DNA from: Botryotinia globosa
Taxonomy: Eukaryota > Ascomycota > Leotiomycetes > Helotiales > Sclerotiniaceae
Direction of reading: 5' to 3'
Assembly (NCBI GenBank): GCA_014898425.1
Contig: RCSZ01000005.1
Coordinates: forward strand, 62,001-126,000
Length of the DNA stretch: 64,000 bases
Shown piece by piece: positions 45,719 through 58,115 of this stretch; the stretch's first letter is position 1, and each line of letters starts with the position of its first letter. A model generated the notes under the pieces. The model saw only the letters and a program-made list of their open reading frames with translations, was not told the origin of the DNA and searched no databases. A program made the position numbers and the translations under genes.

Positions 45719-47787
45719 CTCCGAATCACATCTCTCGATATCCGCGCAATCCTTCCCCTCGTCTTACATCTACGTCTTCATCCTCGCCTAGATACACGAC
45801 TACATATTTTCGGTACTAAACAACATGTTTTCCTTGACGCCAATTTCGACGTATTTCGACGTATTTCTTGTTCTCTTGAAGGTGGTTTAATGGTTTAATG
45901 ATGAGAAAATTCAATAATTCAAGAAGTACAATAGTCCAACGAGTTCATTCTTCTTTTCATCTTTCTCATCTCAAAAGTCATCGATGCTTTCTAAACTAGA
46001 CTTATATTCAAAAGAAGATATACATGGCTTGGAAGTATGTAAAATTAAATTGAAAAAACAGAAATAGATCCTCCAAATTACATAAATACTTCAATTCAAA
46101 TCTCACATCTCGATACTGCATTCATCCCCTACCAAACTTTCACATTAGGTTCACTTTTGCTGGCTGACATCTAATTATATGCACGTATATGGGAATCAAA
46201 TCGAATAACTCATATCCCATCCGGATACCCTACTCATATGCCCTCAAATGACAGCTATACACTCTTTCGTCCAGTAATCCCACCACTAGGAATCCCACCA
46301 CCAAAGATCCAACTATCAATATCACCACTAGACCCATACATCGATTAACATAATGGTGTATTAACACAATGCCCAATCACCAGCAAAACATCAGATCCCA
46401 TCACATCTCATCACAACACATCATAAACACATCATAAATACAAACCCAACCCCCAAATCTCCAAGTCTCCAAACCCCATACCTCCCGACAATCAACCTAC
46501 TACCTACTCCCTCCCTCACCGAACTACATAACCCTTTCCTATCCGCCATTCATCAAGCCGAGCCCCGAGCCCCGAGCCCCGAATCTCTTTTCATAGGTAT
46601 CTCATCAACCACCACACCACCACACCACCACATCCAACATTCCACATTCCACACCTGATATCTAACATCACTGATATTCACTAAGAAATGGAACTGACTC
46701 CTCTTCCCATATTACCAATTAATCAACCTAGTGTAATCACTTATCAATATACCCAGCTATCTATAAACTCGTGAATTTTAATTATTTACAGATTAATTTA
46801 TAGATCCTTTTTAGTTTATTATATTCTCTCCAATCTCTCCAATCTCTCCAATCTCTCAAATCTCTCCAATCTCTCCAATCTCTCCAATCTCTCCAATCTC
46901 TCCAATCTCTCCAAAAACAAAATCCCACCCACTCCCACCAAAAAATCTCCATCAATTACTACCTACCTACCTACCCACCTACCCATCTCTCATAACGATT
47001 TTCTAAACAAAAAAAACTTTAATCTCAATACCCCCCACCCCCTCACCCCCCCCAAAAAGACATATAAAATCCAGCTCAACTACTCAGCTACTCATAATTC
47101 ACCATTCAATTTCCATAGCGCTCAAGAAAAGAAGAGAAAAGAAAAGTAAAGAAAAGTATCAAGATCCATCCATCTTTTTATTTATATCTATTTCCCTCCT
47201 CCCTAATCCTACACTACACGCTCTCTCTTCCTCTTTTTCTTTTTCCCTTTTTCTGTTTCCCTTTTTCTTTTTTCTCCTTCTCCTTCTCCTTCTCCCCAAC
47301 CAAACCAAGCCAAGCCAAGCCAAACTAAAAAGAAAAACCAAGCAATGAGGTCAAGCGAGGATTTATCCGAGAAATCCTTTTCCCTCCCTTACCGCTCCCC
47401 CACTTTCCTTTTCGAGATCTACTAAATGTCGAATTACACATTACAAGAAATTATCGCATCACAGTACACGCACACATATTGCACATCATAAAAGCATCAT
47501 GAAAGTCAAATAAAAATATAGAGAAAGTAAACTTGCAAGCTTCAATTTTACTGCTATGCCAATATCGCTTCAAATACCACCAGTTTTGACCAGTTAGTCC
47601 AACTACCGCCACTTCACACGTCACTTGAGATTCAAGCCATGCCGCATAATCATCAAACTAGTCAGCCAGCCCTTCGATATCATCTCCGAGCTGCCCAATC
47701 CAATTCAGTCCATTTCGCTTCCTTCGACACTAGAACACAACACCAGCACAGCAAAAAATTCCACCGCCATCAATCAAATCAATCAAA
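45719..47787. other. 2-kb non-coding region with many short repeats
   Basis: 3' flanks of the coiled-coil gene and acrB (convergent). Pyrimidine/adenine-rich DNA, with CCGAG-type repeats near 46560-46585, CACCA runs near 46605-46625, the 9-bp array listed separately, CTAC repeats near 46963-46985 and CTTTTTC-type runs near 47225-47295. No ORF is credible. Confidence 0.45.
46826..46913. repeat. CTCTCCAAT 9-bp tandem array
   Basis: About ten tandem copies of CTCTCCAAT, one with a C-to-A change. Confidence 0.9.
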
Positions 47788-50700
47788 TCAATTATCCCAA
47801 ACCCCTCTCAAGCCCCTAGATCCCGCACTTCCAATTCCAAAGCCCGATCCCGCTCCAATAGGCAACGGTAACTGACTCTTTTCATTCAGTGGACTTTTCG
47901 GATCCCCAATACTATCTCTCTCACTTCCACTTCTACTCCCCGATGCATCTACATCACCTGATCCGCTTCCCTTGCGAGTTGGTGGCCAATTCAATGATGC
48001 ATTCTGTTGGAAGTGAGAAATTGATGTTGATGTATTGCGGAACGCGGGAGCGAATGGACTCGGCGATTGATTGGTATTGTATGGAGAATAGTGGTGTTGG
48101 GATTGTGATTGAAGATGTGGCCCATAAAAAGGAGTATGTTCCTCATCTGAATCCGGACCTTGGGTAAATCCACTCTCGTTACTTAACATACTCGAGCTTC
48201 TACCTCTTGGCCTTGTGGTTTGTGACATTGTCATTAATAAGCCACCCATGTGAGGCATAGCCGGCGCCATATTCGAGATTGGCGCGTATGCGGGAAATGC
48301 GGACATTGAACCTTCACCTGCTGTTGTCCAAGGGGAATTGGCGTATAATTGATTCGTTTCTTGTTGATGCTGCTGTTGCAAAGCCATGGTGTATTGATCG
48401 ATGTAGGGGTAAAGCATGGTAAGATCATCAGTATATCGTTGGAGCTGCATTTGCGCCTCCACGTTATACTTATCCCAATTAGCCTGAACCATCCTTCTCT
48501 CATCATCTTTACCCTTCCGTTGCTTTTCCTTCCGTTGAACTTCATTCAATCCTTTGGTGTTGGCTTCGCGGAGATCATCTGCTTGATGAGTGAGTTTGAT
48601 AGATCTAGCCTCCAATTTCTCGGATTGTCGTTCCTTGTTGAGAAGCTCAGCACTCAAAGCTGCGATTGGCTTTTCATTCTCCTTCTTTTTCGTGATGAAG
48701 TCTGATTTAGCTTTCTCGTAGAGGTCTTTTTGTGTTCGATACTTTTGCTTTGCTGAAATATACTCGGAATCCCTTGACGCTGAAGGTAATCGATTGGCAA
48801 TTTCATTATCAGCTTGAATGGAAGTAATGGCTTCCTCTGCTTGTCTAATCTGAAGAGTGGCTTGTTGAATTTTTTGACGTTGTTTTTCATCATTGCCGCC
48901 TGATGTGGCTATGATGTGTGAGAGCTTATCAATTTCTCTACGAAGTGTCTGGATTTTCGTACGTTGATCTTTCCGTTCGCGTTTCTGACGGCTACGCTCT
49001 TCTTCCAGTTTAGTCTTGGATGCTCGAATTGATTGTTGAATGGTGGAACTGGGTGATCCTGGTCGTCCTGATACTGGAGGAGGGAGAGGTGAAAGGGAAG
49101 TTGCAGCTGCAGTATCCGATGGTGTATTAAGCGTCTTGACGCTGGTGCAAAAAATGACTTTGTTGTTAACGACATTGAAAAATTCAATCTCATAACTGCT
49201 AGAAGGTGCAAGTCCAAAGATTTCTCCATCCCAGCACGTGTTTTTTCCAGCGGGTAAGCTAGGATTAGTACTAGCTTCCATTCTCGTGGGTTGCCAATGT
49301 GCTTGATTGACCCTGACGAAGATGGGCATTCTCGAATTCACAATTGATCCCTCGGTATCATCTTGATTCTCATCGGGTATCGTGAATTTGGGAAAATAAC
49401 TGGTACTAAATAAAACAGCATCAGACCCAACATTGGTGATCCAAATTCGATCTGGCTCGGTACTAAAAGGTGCATTTCCAAGGTTACTAGCATCCGTCGC
49501 ATTTGTACCCGCCGATTCCGCAGCTGCGTGTGACGTCTCGTACTCTTTGACCATGACGATTTTTGTACTCGCTAAAGCTGCCCATAAAGGTTGCTGTATG
49601 CGGACTTGTGCGCTTTGTTTTCTCTTTTTCCTGGTTGTAATGGCGGTATGACTAGCATGTAATGAATTTGAAGCTTCGTTATCTGGTGTTTGTGGGTTTG
49701 TAGCGGAAGAATCATTGGCTCCATCTGCTAATCCTTTCGCTGCTTCAGGATCCCCCAGGGTAGATGCTGCATGATCGCGTTTTTGACTTCTAACATATAA
49801 ATCTCGTATATACCGCACGACTCCCTGTGCAAGAATGTGAACCGCAAGAATATTTCTAACCCAAATCGGTATCCGGTCTTTCCAATTCGGCAAAGGGATT
49901 GGGATCGATTCGAGAGGATCGTCGAGGTCGAATGATCCTAAAAAGTTTCGTGGGGATGAGAGTAAAGTACGAAGTCCGACAGATTTAATATTGCTAATCG
50001 AGGCATAATGCGAGACCCCAATGTAACCAAAGCAGAGAACAACGTTCCTCATACCAGCTTCTTTTCCACTGAGACCGCCTCCCAAGGTCAATGCGATGAC
50101 CGATTGTGCAAATTGTAATATGAACTCCTGCAGAGGACCATACAAAAATACCCACGTTAGGAGAAACAGTACGTCAACCACCATAATCGTTGCCAATGAT
50201 GGTGTACCAGTCGTTCCTTCAAACATGTCGATGAAGCTTATTCCAGATGTGGCAGTTGTCGACGGGGGGACGAATGTCAAAGTGGCGAACAGTAATTGGA
50301 TGATCGTCAAGAAAGCGGGTGGGACCTGGAGAAGAACAATAAGAATGGCCAGTGTATCAGAGATTGGACAGGATGTCAACACCGTCTTTGCGAAATGCCA
50401 TGGGCCGGAATCGCGATGGACGGAAGGGTTTTTGGCAGAATTGACGTTGATATGGCGATGGTTTTCTTGTGGGAAAGAAATCGTGGGGATGTTGTAACCA
50501 TCTTGAGAAGAATCTGAATGGCCACCAACTGAAGTCCTCCTTGCCACGTCTCCCCCCAACTTTTGTTCCGATGTGTTGTCATCATTTCCAGGTAATTTCG
50601 CGTGTCCATTTGTAGGTGGTGGGGTCGAAGGTGGTGGTGTTGATGGGATAGAATCGGAGGAGTTCGCATGTCCGTTCATATGACCATTACTCTTTTGCCT

Positions 50701-50802
50701 GGGCACCCTCTTCCCTGGCCCTACAAGACCATTGTCGTGTCGAGTATCGCGTACATTGGCAGCGCCTTGCTGTCGCTTCGAGTTGGATGGAGGACGAGGC
50801 AT
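47788..50802 (-). CDS. acrB: AcrB-like ubiquitination-network signalling protein
   Basis: Single-exon frame of 1004 residues from ATG 50800-50802. The start NGLVGPGKRVPRQKSNGH near 24-41 is characteristic of fungal AcrB proteins. Residues 1-135 are Pro/Ser-rich and disordered. Hydrophobic membrane segments lie at about 148-178 (ILIVLLQVPPAFLTIIQLLF) and 203-241, with more around 255-275 and 310-330. A globular region follows at about 440-570. A long coiled coil spans about 590-800. The C-terminal 200 residues are Ser/Pro/Gln-rich. In Aspergillus nidulans AcrB belongs to the CreB/CreD ubiquitination network affecting carbon repression and acriflavine resistance. The same role here is inferred from family membership. 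The length is usual for the family. Confidence 0.88.
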   Translation of the reverse strand: MPRPPSNSKRQQGAANVRDTRHDNGLVGPGKRVPRQKSNGHMNGHANSSDSIPSTPPPSTPPPTNGHAKLPGNDDNTSEQKLGGDVARRTSVGGHSDSSQDGYNIPTISFPQENHRHINVNSAKNPSVHRDSGPWHFAKTVLTSCPISDTLAILIVLLQVPPAFLTIIQLLFATLTFVPPSTTATSGISFIDMFEGTTGTPSLATIMVVDVLFLLTWVFLYGPLQEFILQFAQSVIALTLGGGLSGKEAGMRNVVLCFGYIGVSHYASISNIKSVGLRTLLSSPRNFLGSFDLDDPLESIPIPLPNWKDRIPIWVRNILAVHILAQGVVRYIRDLYVRSQKRDHAASTLGDPEAAKGLADGANDSSATNPQTPDNEASNSLHASHTAITTRKKRKQSAQVRIQQPLWAALASTKIVMVKEYETSHAAAESAGTNATDASNLGNAPFSTEPDRIWITNVGSDAVLFSTSYFPKFTIPDENQDDTEGSIVNSRMPIFVRVNQAHWQPTRMEASTNPSLPAGKNTCWDGEIFGLAPSSSYEIEFFNVVNNKVIFCTSVKTLNTPSDTAAATSLSPLPPPVSGRPGSPSSTIQQSIRASKTKLEEERSRQKRERKDQRTKIQTLRREIDKLSHIIATSGGNDEKQRQKIQQATLQIRQAEEAITSIQADNEIANRLPSASRDSEYISAKQKYRTQKDLYEKAKSDFITKKKENEKPIAALSAELLNKERQSEKLEARSIKLTHQADDLREANTKGLNEVQRKEKQRKGKDDERRMVQANWDKYNVEAQMQLQRYTDDLTMLYPYIDQYTMALQQQHQQETNQLYANSPWTTAGEGSMSAFPAYAPISNMAPAMPHMGGLLMTMSQTTRPRGRSSSMLSNESGFTQGPDSDEEHTPFYGPHLQSQSQHHYSPYNTNQSPSPFAPAFRNTSTSISHFQQNASLNWPPTRKGSGSGDVDASGSRSGSERDSIGDPKSPLNEKSQLPLPIGAGSGFGIGSAGSRGLRGVWDN

Positions 50803-51086
50803 GCGACGACCGGGTAGATTGCTGACCCAGATGAATCTTCCGAGCCAGCTTGAATGGGAGCTTCGGAAATGTTCCTAGATTCCTCCAAAAGAATTCCAAA
50901 CAAATAAAGAATAAATCAACCTTAGATCAGGCATAAATTGATCAAAAGGTATAAAATTGTATATTGAAACCATTCAAGAAGTTGAAAGAGTGATCAACTT
51001 GAATGATGTGTGTTTTTGAGTGAGAAAGTGATTTGGTGGATGAGTTTATGAAGAAGGAATAGTAATCATGAGTTTTGAGGAGGAGG

Positions 51087-51273
51087 TGGTGGTAGTGTGT
51101 GTGGTGGTAGTCGTAGTAGTGGTAGTGGTAGTGGTAGTAGTGGTAGTAGTGGTAGTGGTAGTGGTAGTAGTGGTAGTAGTGGTAGTCGTAGTCGTAGTAG
51201 TGGTAGTCGTAGTGGTAGTAGTGGTAGTCGTAGTCGTAGTAGTGGTAGTCGTAGTAGTGGTTAGTAGTTGTAG
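51087..51273. repeat. GGTAGT/CGTAGT hexanucleotide array
   Basis: About 187 bp of interspersed GGTAGT, CGTAGT and AGTAGT units, located 285-470 bp upstream of the acrB start codon. The open frame through it is poly-valine, a repeat artefact. Confidence 0.9.
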
Positions 51274-51820
51274 ACTTGTAGTGGTAGGTGTTTTCCTTGT
51301 GCCTTGTCTTGTGCTCAGGCTTTTTTTTCTTCTCTTTTCTTTTCTTCTTTTGCTTCTTTAGACGAGTGAAATTTCAATCCTTACACACCACTTCACTCCA
51401 CACAGACAACAAACCCAGAGTTTGAAGTTTGGAGTGAAGGATGGAGTGAAGTCTACAAAGTCAAGAGGTGTGTGCCCAGTAAAATAAATTAGCGTCGTTT
51501 TAGAATTGAAGAAGAATTTGAGAGGCAGCGAATGAAAGTGATGGAGGTGAAAATGATGACTAAAATTCCAAAGTCAATATTAAAATTGAATCAACTATTC
51601 GTTCAAGTGTGGCAATGAGAATAATTACATGATTATTTGCATTAAATCGGGATAAAATAAGGGATTTTGATTTTGATTTCAATTTTGTAGATATTTCATG
51701 CCTTACCTTAAGCCTTAAGCCTTATGCCTTATGCCCTATGCCTTACGGCATTGCTTGATTTGTATGTGTCTTTCGTTGTTGTTCATTGTTGATCTAGGTA
51801 CCATGAGAGGAGTATTGGGG

Positions 51821-51876
51821 GAGGGCTGTTGATTGGATGAGTTTAGAGGAGGGCTGTTGATTGGATGAGTTTAGAG
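51821..51876. repeat. Perfect 28-bp tandem duplication
   Basis: 51821-51848 is repeated exactly at 51849-51876 (unit begins GAGGGCTGTT and ends GTTTAGAG). Confidence 0.9.
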
Positions 51877-52654
51877 GTAATTGGCTAAATACACATTTTA
51901 TATGGGATGCGACGGGGTGAGATGGGGTGAGATGAGACCAACTGTTTGTTGGATGGAGATATTGAAGAAATCCAGGTACTACAGTAATAAGGTTATTCAT
52001 AACTACCACTTATTATCACTCAGGGTAACCACAATCATCATGTGACCGACCCTTGATGGATGCCGACTTGAAAAGATCTCTCTCTCTCAAATGAGTGAGT
52101 GCAGGTGCTTCGTGATATCTCAGACCGAAACTTCATCTACCGTCTCGTCTTTTTTCACATCATGATTCATGAGCTTCTAACTTTTAACTTTTAACTTCTA
52201 ATTTCTATCAAGTATCAACCATTGTTAAATCAGGTACGTCCCGGTATACCGTCCCGCCTCCCTGAGCCGCCCAAAGTCCCCTTTTCTTGGTTTAAACTTT
52301 CACCGTGAGTCTAGCGCGTATTGATTGATACCTACATACTGTATTCCTTACTAGGTACATAATTTAGTTGATTAATTACTACCGAACCCGTTTTGCTTTA
52401 GATCCATTTCCGAAGTTCACCCGTGATGGAAATCCTCGATTTTAAGTGAAGGAGGGGCGAAAAGAGAGAGAAAGAGGAAGAGGAAGAGGAAGAGGGAGAG
52501 GGAGAGGAAGAGGGAGAAGAAGAGGAAGAAAAAGAGAGCCCTGGAGGTGTAAATAATAATCGTGACTGGGTGGCTCGTACTAAGTATGAATACGGAGTAG
52601 ACCGAGGGAAATATAATATATCCGCCCCCACCTCGACCTCGTGCTTCACATCCA

Positions 52655-52709
52655 ACCATACAGACCATACAGACCATACAGACCATACAGACCATACAGA
52701 CCATACAGA
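52655..52709. repeat. ACAGACCAT 9-bp tandem array
   Basis: Six tandem copies of the nonamer, nearly perfect. Confidence 0.9.
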
Positions 52710-54587
52710 GTACAACTTCATTTGCGCCTCGCGCGTACTCCATCCAAATCCCCATACCATAAACTTGCATACTCAATGTCGATCATCAATGAGAGTCGTC
52801 CTGGGTCCTGGGCATTCAGGAAAGGGAGACAGCTAGCTATTTACTAGCTATCCAGCATCAAACCACACACATTTCACATCTCACATCTCAGATCTCACAT
52901 CTCTCTCCTTTTCTTTCGACCATTCCCAAAATTTGATTCATAACCTCCACCACTCTCAAGTCCAAGTCCAAGTCCAAGTCCAATCCCGCGAGTATGCGTC
53001 CGTCGCTGCTCTGTGATTATGCACATCACACAGATCACACGCATTGAATGCTCGGAAACATATACTGCGTGTGTACCAAGTACAAAGTATAACTTATGAT
53101 TGATTTCACCATAGAGGGGCTTCCCTGTTCAACAATGCACCCACCACACATATCATATGTGCAATTAAGTCCAAGACTATCGCTTCGGCACTTACAAGGC
53201 TTATTCTTCAATCATATCCCGATAATGGGTGCGTGGGCATCGATTTGCTTGGTTGGTTCATGCTCCTCACATTCAATCGATTTTGTTTGGCGCAGATATC
53301 AGGATGAATGAAAGTCAAGGAAGAAATATGACGAGTTCTCTTTCCAAGTCTCTTTCCAAGATGGTATGTTTTGATGAATGTGATGAACTCACGTCGATGT
53401 TCAACCATCAACAATCAACCTCGCCCGGCAAAACAAAGCAAAGTTCAAGATTCTGTCAAACATCTATCGCTGATTCATTTACCCATCATCACCCATGTCA
53501 TCTATTTATCATAAAGATCATAACATGGTTGAAACGGTGATTAATTGATTGGAAGTGGGGATCAAAAAAACAGAGTTTTTAAAGCTAAACTTGGATGATC
53601 TTCCTCTATTGGTAAATCTCTGCATGATCTAACCCTTTCTTGGCATTCAATCCGATGACTCGTTATAGGTATAATTGAGCTACCGCCATAAACGTCTTCA
53701 AATCTCAAGTACGTACGATGAATGTACAGTATTCGGAGGATGAACTCAAGTTGGCTTTGTTTACCGGGATCAAATCACGAGCTCGGATGGTCCCTCAAGT
53801 GAGAGAAGGCTAGGAGTTGGTTTGTATTGATTGTACTTTGTTGCTTATCTCTCTACGTGTCTGGGCGAGGGCATATGGTTGAGAGAGAAAGAATCTTCTT
53901 TTGCTTCTGCATCATGATTCATAACAACTTGTTGTATTCTTGAAATTAACCCACCGCTGCACTATAGGATTAATAATAGATGTCATTTGGGATAACCACT
54001 CGAGTGAGAAGTACTTGAGAATTTTTGGTCACTTCCAAGATACGCCCTGGAGTTATTCTCATCATTAAAACATTCTTTGCAAATCTTCTTGTGATCTTAA
54101 TAGGTATATCAGACAGGGGCACGCGATAACAACCTATGCCCAACCGAATAGGGGTTCCAATATGAGTATGGCTCCAGATATTGATGCCATTATCGGATGC
54201 CTAGATTGCCCTGGAGTCTGTCTTTAGAATAATCTTCAAGTAAATATAACGACGAGACCTAGGCATGTCCAGCCACAAAGCCACAGTTCTAGATGAATGG
54301 ATAGCCATCCATGTCGGGTAGCCTGTCAACATAAGCACATCATGATCAGATCACGTGTATGTGTGTGTGTGCATACACCCCCGCACATGGATAGCAGCGA
54401 GGCTGAGTTGAGCTGCGTATCTTCGACAGCGAGGATTTCATTCCAGACATTTTTCCTTCCTCTTCCTTTCTTTTTATTAGTCCTTGACAGATACAATCAT
54501 AACTTCACAGTGTTGGGCTTCACTACGATGAACTTCTAGCATCAAATATATACATCCACTCCAGTCCTCGTCAGATACGTCTCCAAT

Positions 54588-55523
54588 ATGGCACAAGCGT
54601 CTTCCGCAGTCATTCCGATGAACAACCTTGGAAACAGTGCCCTAACGACCTCTGCAGCCGTGAAGCAAAATTCGAGACCTCCAACCACAAGTCTGAGAGT
54701 TGGAAATCTTACAGTTGCTTCTATACCATAAAGACAACCACAACCGCAGACACCTGTGACTTCGATTAGCACCACAGGTAGCAGCCATACAAACGCGATT
54801 ATTCAAAGCCAAGGACCCAATAATCTTGGGCAGCAAAGTGTACAAATCCAAGGTCAGCCATCACCTCCGCAATTGATAGCATATCAATCTGCTCCACCAT
54901 GCGGATACACAGCCAACGTCTTCTGTCAACAGCATGCACTCGTCTCAAATACCAATCCCATTGTGAAGTGTGTGAAATTTCTTGCTTCCTGGGACTGCGG
55001 GCCTCTTGGGACTTTTCTTGCTGCTGTTGCTTTCATTATTGGCATTGTCGTTTCATGTTTTACCCTGAAACTGGCGACTTGGCCTGCTACCAAAGACTAC
55101 ATCAAACGTTTTCAGACAGATGAGGTATTTCTCCTTCATTCGCCTCTTGAATGAGGTAAATCTGTGCTAATAAATCTTCAGGAGGCACAACGAGCGACTG
55201 TTCAATGTAGGAAAGCAGCTGGTCAAGCTCTTCCCCCTCCTTTCTTCCAGTACGATCGCACAAACGATACTCTTGTTCGTCGAACATTAGGTGGAAAACT
55301 AATAAGGTCCACGGAGTCCAACGCCTACAACAGCAGTCATGTTTGGGTATATACGCTATTGGATCATGCGTTTTGTTGGCTGGTTCTATCTGCGATATGC
55401 TATTTTGCATGTAATTTACCCAGTATTCGATTCAGTCCAACACTATCTGTCAGGAAGTCAAAATTGAGACACGTATCTCACAAGACGACGCGAGGTATAA
55501 CTTCAGCATTCAAAAATAGCTAG
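54588..55523 (+). CDS. Two-TM membrane protein, 5' end uncertain (possibly broken)
   Basis: The secure part is exon 54732-55124, intron 55125-55181 (57 nt, GTATTT...TCTTCAG, branch-like GCTAAT) and exon 55182-55523. It encodes PPCGYTANVFCQQH, a TM segment AAVAFIIGIVVSCFTL, a loop with KAAGQALPPPFFQYDR and a second TM segment FCWLVLSAICYFAC. The only good ATG upstream in frame is 54588, but a TAA at 54729-54731 interrupts it after 47 codons. Either a 51-nt intron with a poor GTTGGA donor and AACCGCAG acceptor removes the stop, or the gene is a recent pseudogene (the TAA could derive from CAA in a Gln/Pro-rich context). The family is not recognised. Confidence 0.5.
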
Positions 55524-55545
55524 GGTAATAACATAATGAATATGA

Positions 55546-56652
55546 GACGCCGAGGTCAATATCGATAATTTGTATTCATTCTTCCCTTTACTCGAAGAGA
55601 ATGCAATGTGTAGAATAGAAAAAGATGAAAACTTTGCACGAAAATCATTGGCATTTCGATTTACCAAGGAACTTATGAACATGTGTTGAAAGGCGGGTAA
55701 TAGGAGGAAGCGACCCTTCAATGCGGATGATAAGCTTATGCTTGATGGGATCTGGAATGACACAGAGTTATCATTAAGAAAACAAACCCAGATTCATGAA
55801 TTGGTACATCGCAACACCATAAGTCTTCTTGTACTTTACGGATTGGAGATTTCTGCTTGTACTGGGAATGCAAGACGTATCTCATTGATTGATATGCTAT
55901 CTGTTTCTCCCCTCGAAGATATTCTCATATCTTTTCCGTGGGAAACCACAATTATCAGATTTATCGTCGAGAAACTAGTGAGGGATAAGAACGCTAAATT
56001 TGTGATGTTCTGTGAGAGAAATGGACCAAAACTGCGGAAAGATATCAAAAAAGCCATTTTATCTTGTCTCGATACTCTCAGGTTTACTGGAATTGATAGT
56101 GAAGGCAAGCTTCTCGCTTTTCAAGACAGCCTGCATCTTGCTGAATTCCCTTCGATTGCTCAAGACAGCCTGTACATTGCTGAATTCTATCGAGACACTT
56201 ACAGCTGGAGTGACATGCTGCAAGGTAGAGAAGAAAGATTTACTGAAGCTATCATCACAGAAACACGTTTCTCATCGTGGCCACCACTGGAGGGCGGACG
56301 ATGTGCCAATGACGCGAACAGTAGTGAAGGTTGATTAACTCTGGCAACTCGGATTACTGCTAGGATAGGCGCCCCAAACTCATCACCGCAGGACCTGACT
56401 CTGTTGAGGAATAATGGCGAGAACTGCCACCTGACACATAAAGCTAATCCCCGTGAACCTTTCATTGGATTTGATATTAGGAGTCATCTGAAAATCCTAG
56501 AATCATTTCCAGAAGAAGGGAGCGCCCGTGCATGGGCTGCCAGATGGACTAGAGATCAACGACAATAAGATTTTTCTGATCCATTCCATGATCAGAACAC
56601 AAAGTACGTGGAGTTCCTGGATAATATCGACCAAAATGATGGATGTCATTAA
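55546..56652 (+). pseudogene. Decayed coding frame with in-frame stops
   Basis: One plus-strand frame looks coding for about 1.1 kb but holds stops at 55687 (TGA), 56332 (TGA), 56566 (TAA) and 56650 (TAA). Its longest open part (ATG 55738 to 56334, 198 codons) is preceded in frame by coding-like sequence (LYSFFPLLEENAMCRIEKDE) and followed by more (RIGAPNSSPQDLTLLRNN, then ARAWAARWTRDQ). No membrane segment or known domain is seen. It follows the two-TM gene by 22 bp, so the two may be parts of one decaying locus. The 198-codon part could still be translated, but the frame continuing across stops argues for a pseudogene. Confidence 0.45.
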
Positions 56653-58062
56653 TTTCAATACCGTGTATATACTGGGCGATAATCCAAGAGATATTGTAAG
56701 CCCGGAGAGCAAAAAGGATGAATGAAGCTCGGAAGGCAATAGTTTAAAAGGCGATGATAAAATCCTTGCCCAGATGATTCCCATATCCTTCAGTCAGCAT
56801 AGATATCATTGAACTTTGAAGACATGCTATCACCAGTTGTACGACTTAGGCTTCATCGATCGACCGTCATTTGTACATACTCACTGCCTCCCAAGACCAA
56901 ATCAAAAATCAAAGGTCCATCCAAAAAAAGAAAAGATACAAGAATCGGGTAATTCCAACTCAAGTTGAGAAACCCCGAGAGCATTCAATGGCCGAAACCA
57001 TCGAATAAGAACTCTGTAAACCCAGGGTTTCTTCCACCGGCGCTGTCCGACTTCGAGATCTTATTCTACAGAAGCGAAACTAAGGAAGCATGACCTCACC
57101 GTCTCAAGATTGATCAAGTATGTTAGATCGCTCGAGAGGGGCTACCCGTCGACATAGACACACGAGGTGAAGGAGAGATAAATCCCGCATGCCAACACCT
57201 ACGGATGTGCGATTAAGCCGCAATGATATTACCACTACGCCACACAGCAACCTCGCAATTTTGTTGTTTGCAACTTATTCAATTATATATAGGCGAGCTG
57301 GGTGCGGTGAGAGATGTTTGCATGGTTTGCCTCGAGTTTGTGCTCTTTGGCGAGGTGGTAGGTGGTTGAAAGTGAGATATTCGGTTGTTGATTTTTCTTT
57401 TCGAGATCAACAACCTTGCGACGTGTGGAATATATTTTAGTCAGAAACGAGTGAAACATCAGACGAGAGAGAATTCTGGATTCTGGAGCATTCAGTATAG
57501 TGAATGACTAGAGTGAAGGTCACGAATTTGCGACCATGTTCACGTGTTGTTTCCATAGGTGAAACATTCTGTGATTCATAGAAGAACCTGAGAGAGAGAG
57601 ACAGATGCACGATATCACGATCATCTATATCCGAAAGAGTAGTCAGTGCTGACATGAATACAGTAGGTATCAATAGATACCTAGACATCATGCGAACAGG
57701 AGCAGCACAAGCAATGGGGATACCTGAGAGGAATTCCCGCAAAATGGGTTCCACAGAATTCACTCGCAAACGCATTAACATCTGTTCCATTGCAATAACT
57801 CTGAGAATAAAGAAAAAGAGATCCTTAATGCCACTACGCCATGTATCCATAATCCGTCACTCGACCTCGAATCTTGAAGTCGTTGATACTATGAATATAT
57901 GTTGAAAGAATATTCAAGAACCCGATTGAAGCAATCGACATAATGGTAAGAAAAGAAATACAAGAGGCGTGAAAGGATTCAAATACCTAGGTAGATTCAG
58001 AATAAAATCTCCAAAAGAATGGGATACAAGAAGTAAAAATAGCATGTTGAAGGTCTCAATCT

Positions 58063-58115
<53 letters not shown>

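Larger units (their letters stand above)
50803..54587. other. 3.8-kb repeat-rich non-coding region
   Basis: Begins with the acrB upstream region, then arrays and duplications listed separately. It also holds GA-rich runs near 52455-52535, AAGTCC repeats near 52955-52982 and a GT run near 54357-54370. ORFs are short, repeat-derived or random. No gene is supported. Confidence 0.45.

Noticed and set aside
51068..51361. Long poly-valine ORF
   Set aside because: It is the translation of the GGTAGT array; all frames through such repeats stay open.
57205..57245. tRNA-like D-arm and anticodon-arm fragment on the minus strand (GGCGTAGTGGTAAT then CTTAATC)
   Set aside because: No T arm, acceptor pairing or terminator could be found, so it is at most a fragment.
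57437..57850. 137-codon minus-strand ORF starting with ATG
   Set aside because: No family resemblance, no promoter-like context, and residue composition looks random; another frame on the opposite strand overlaps it.
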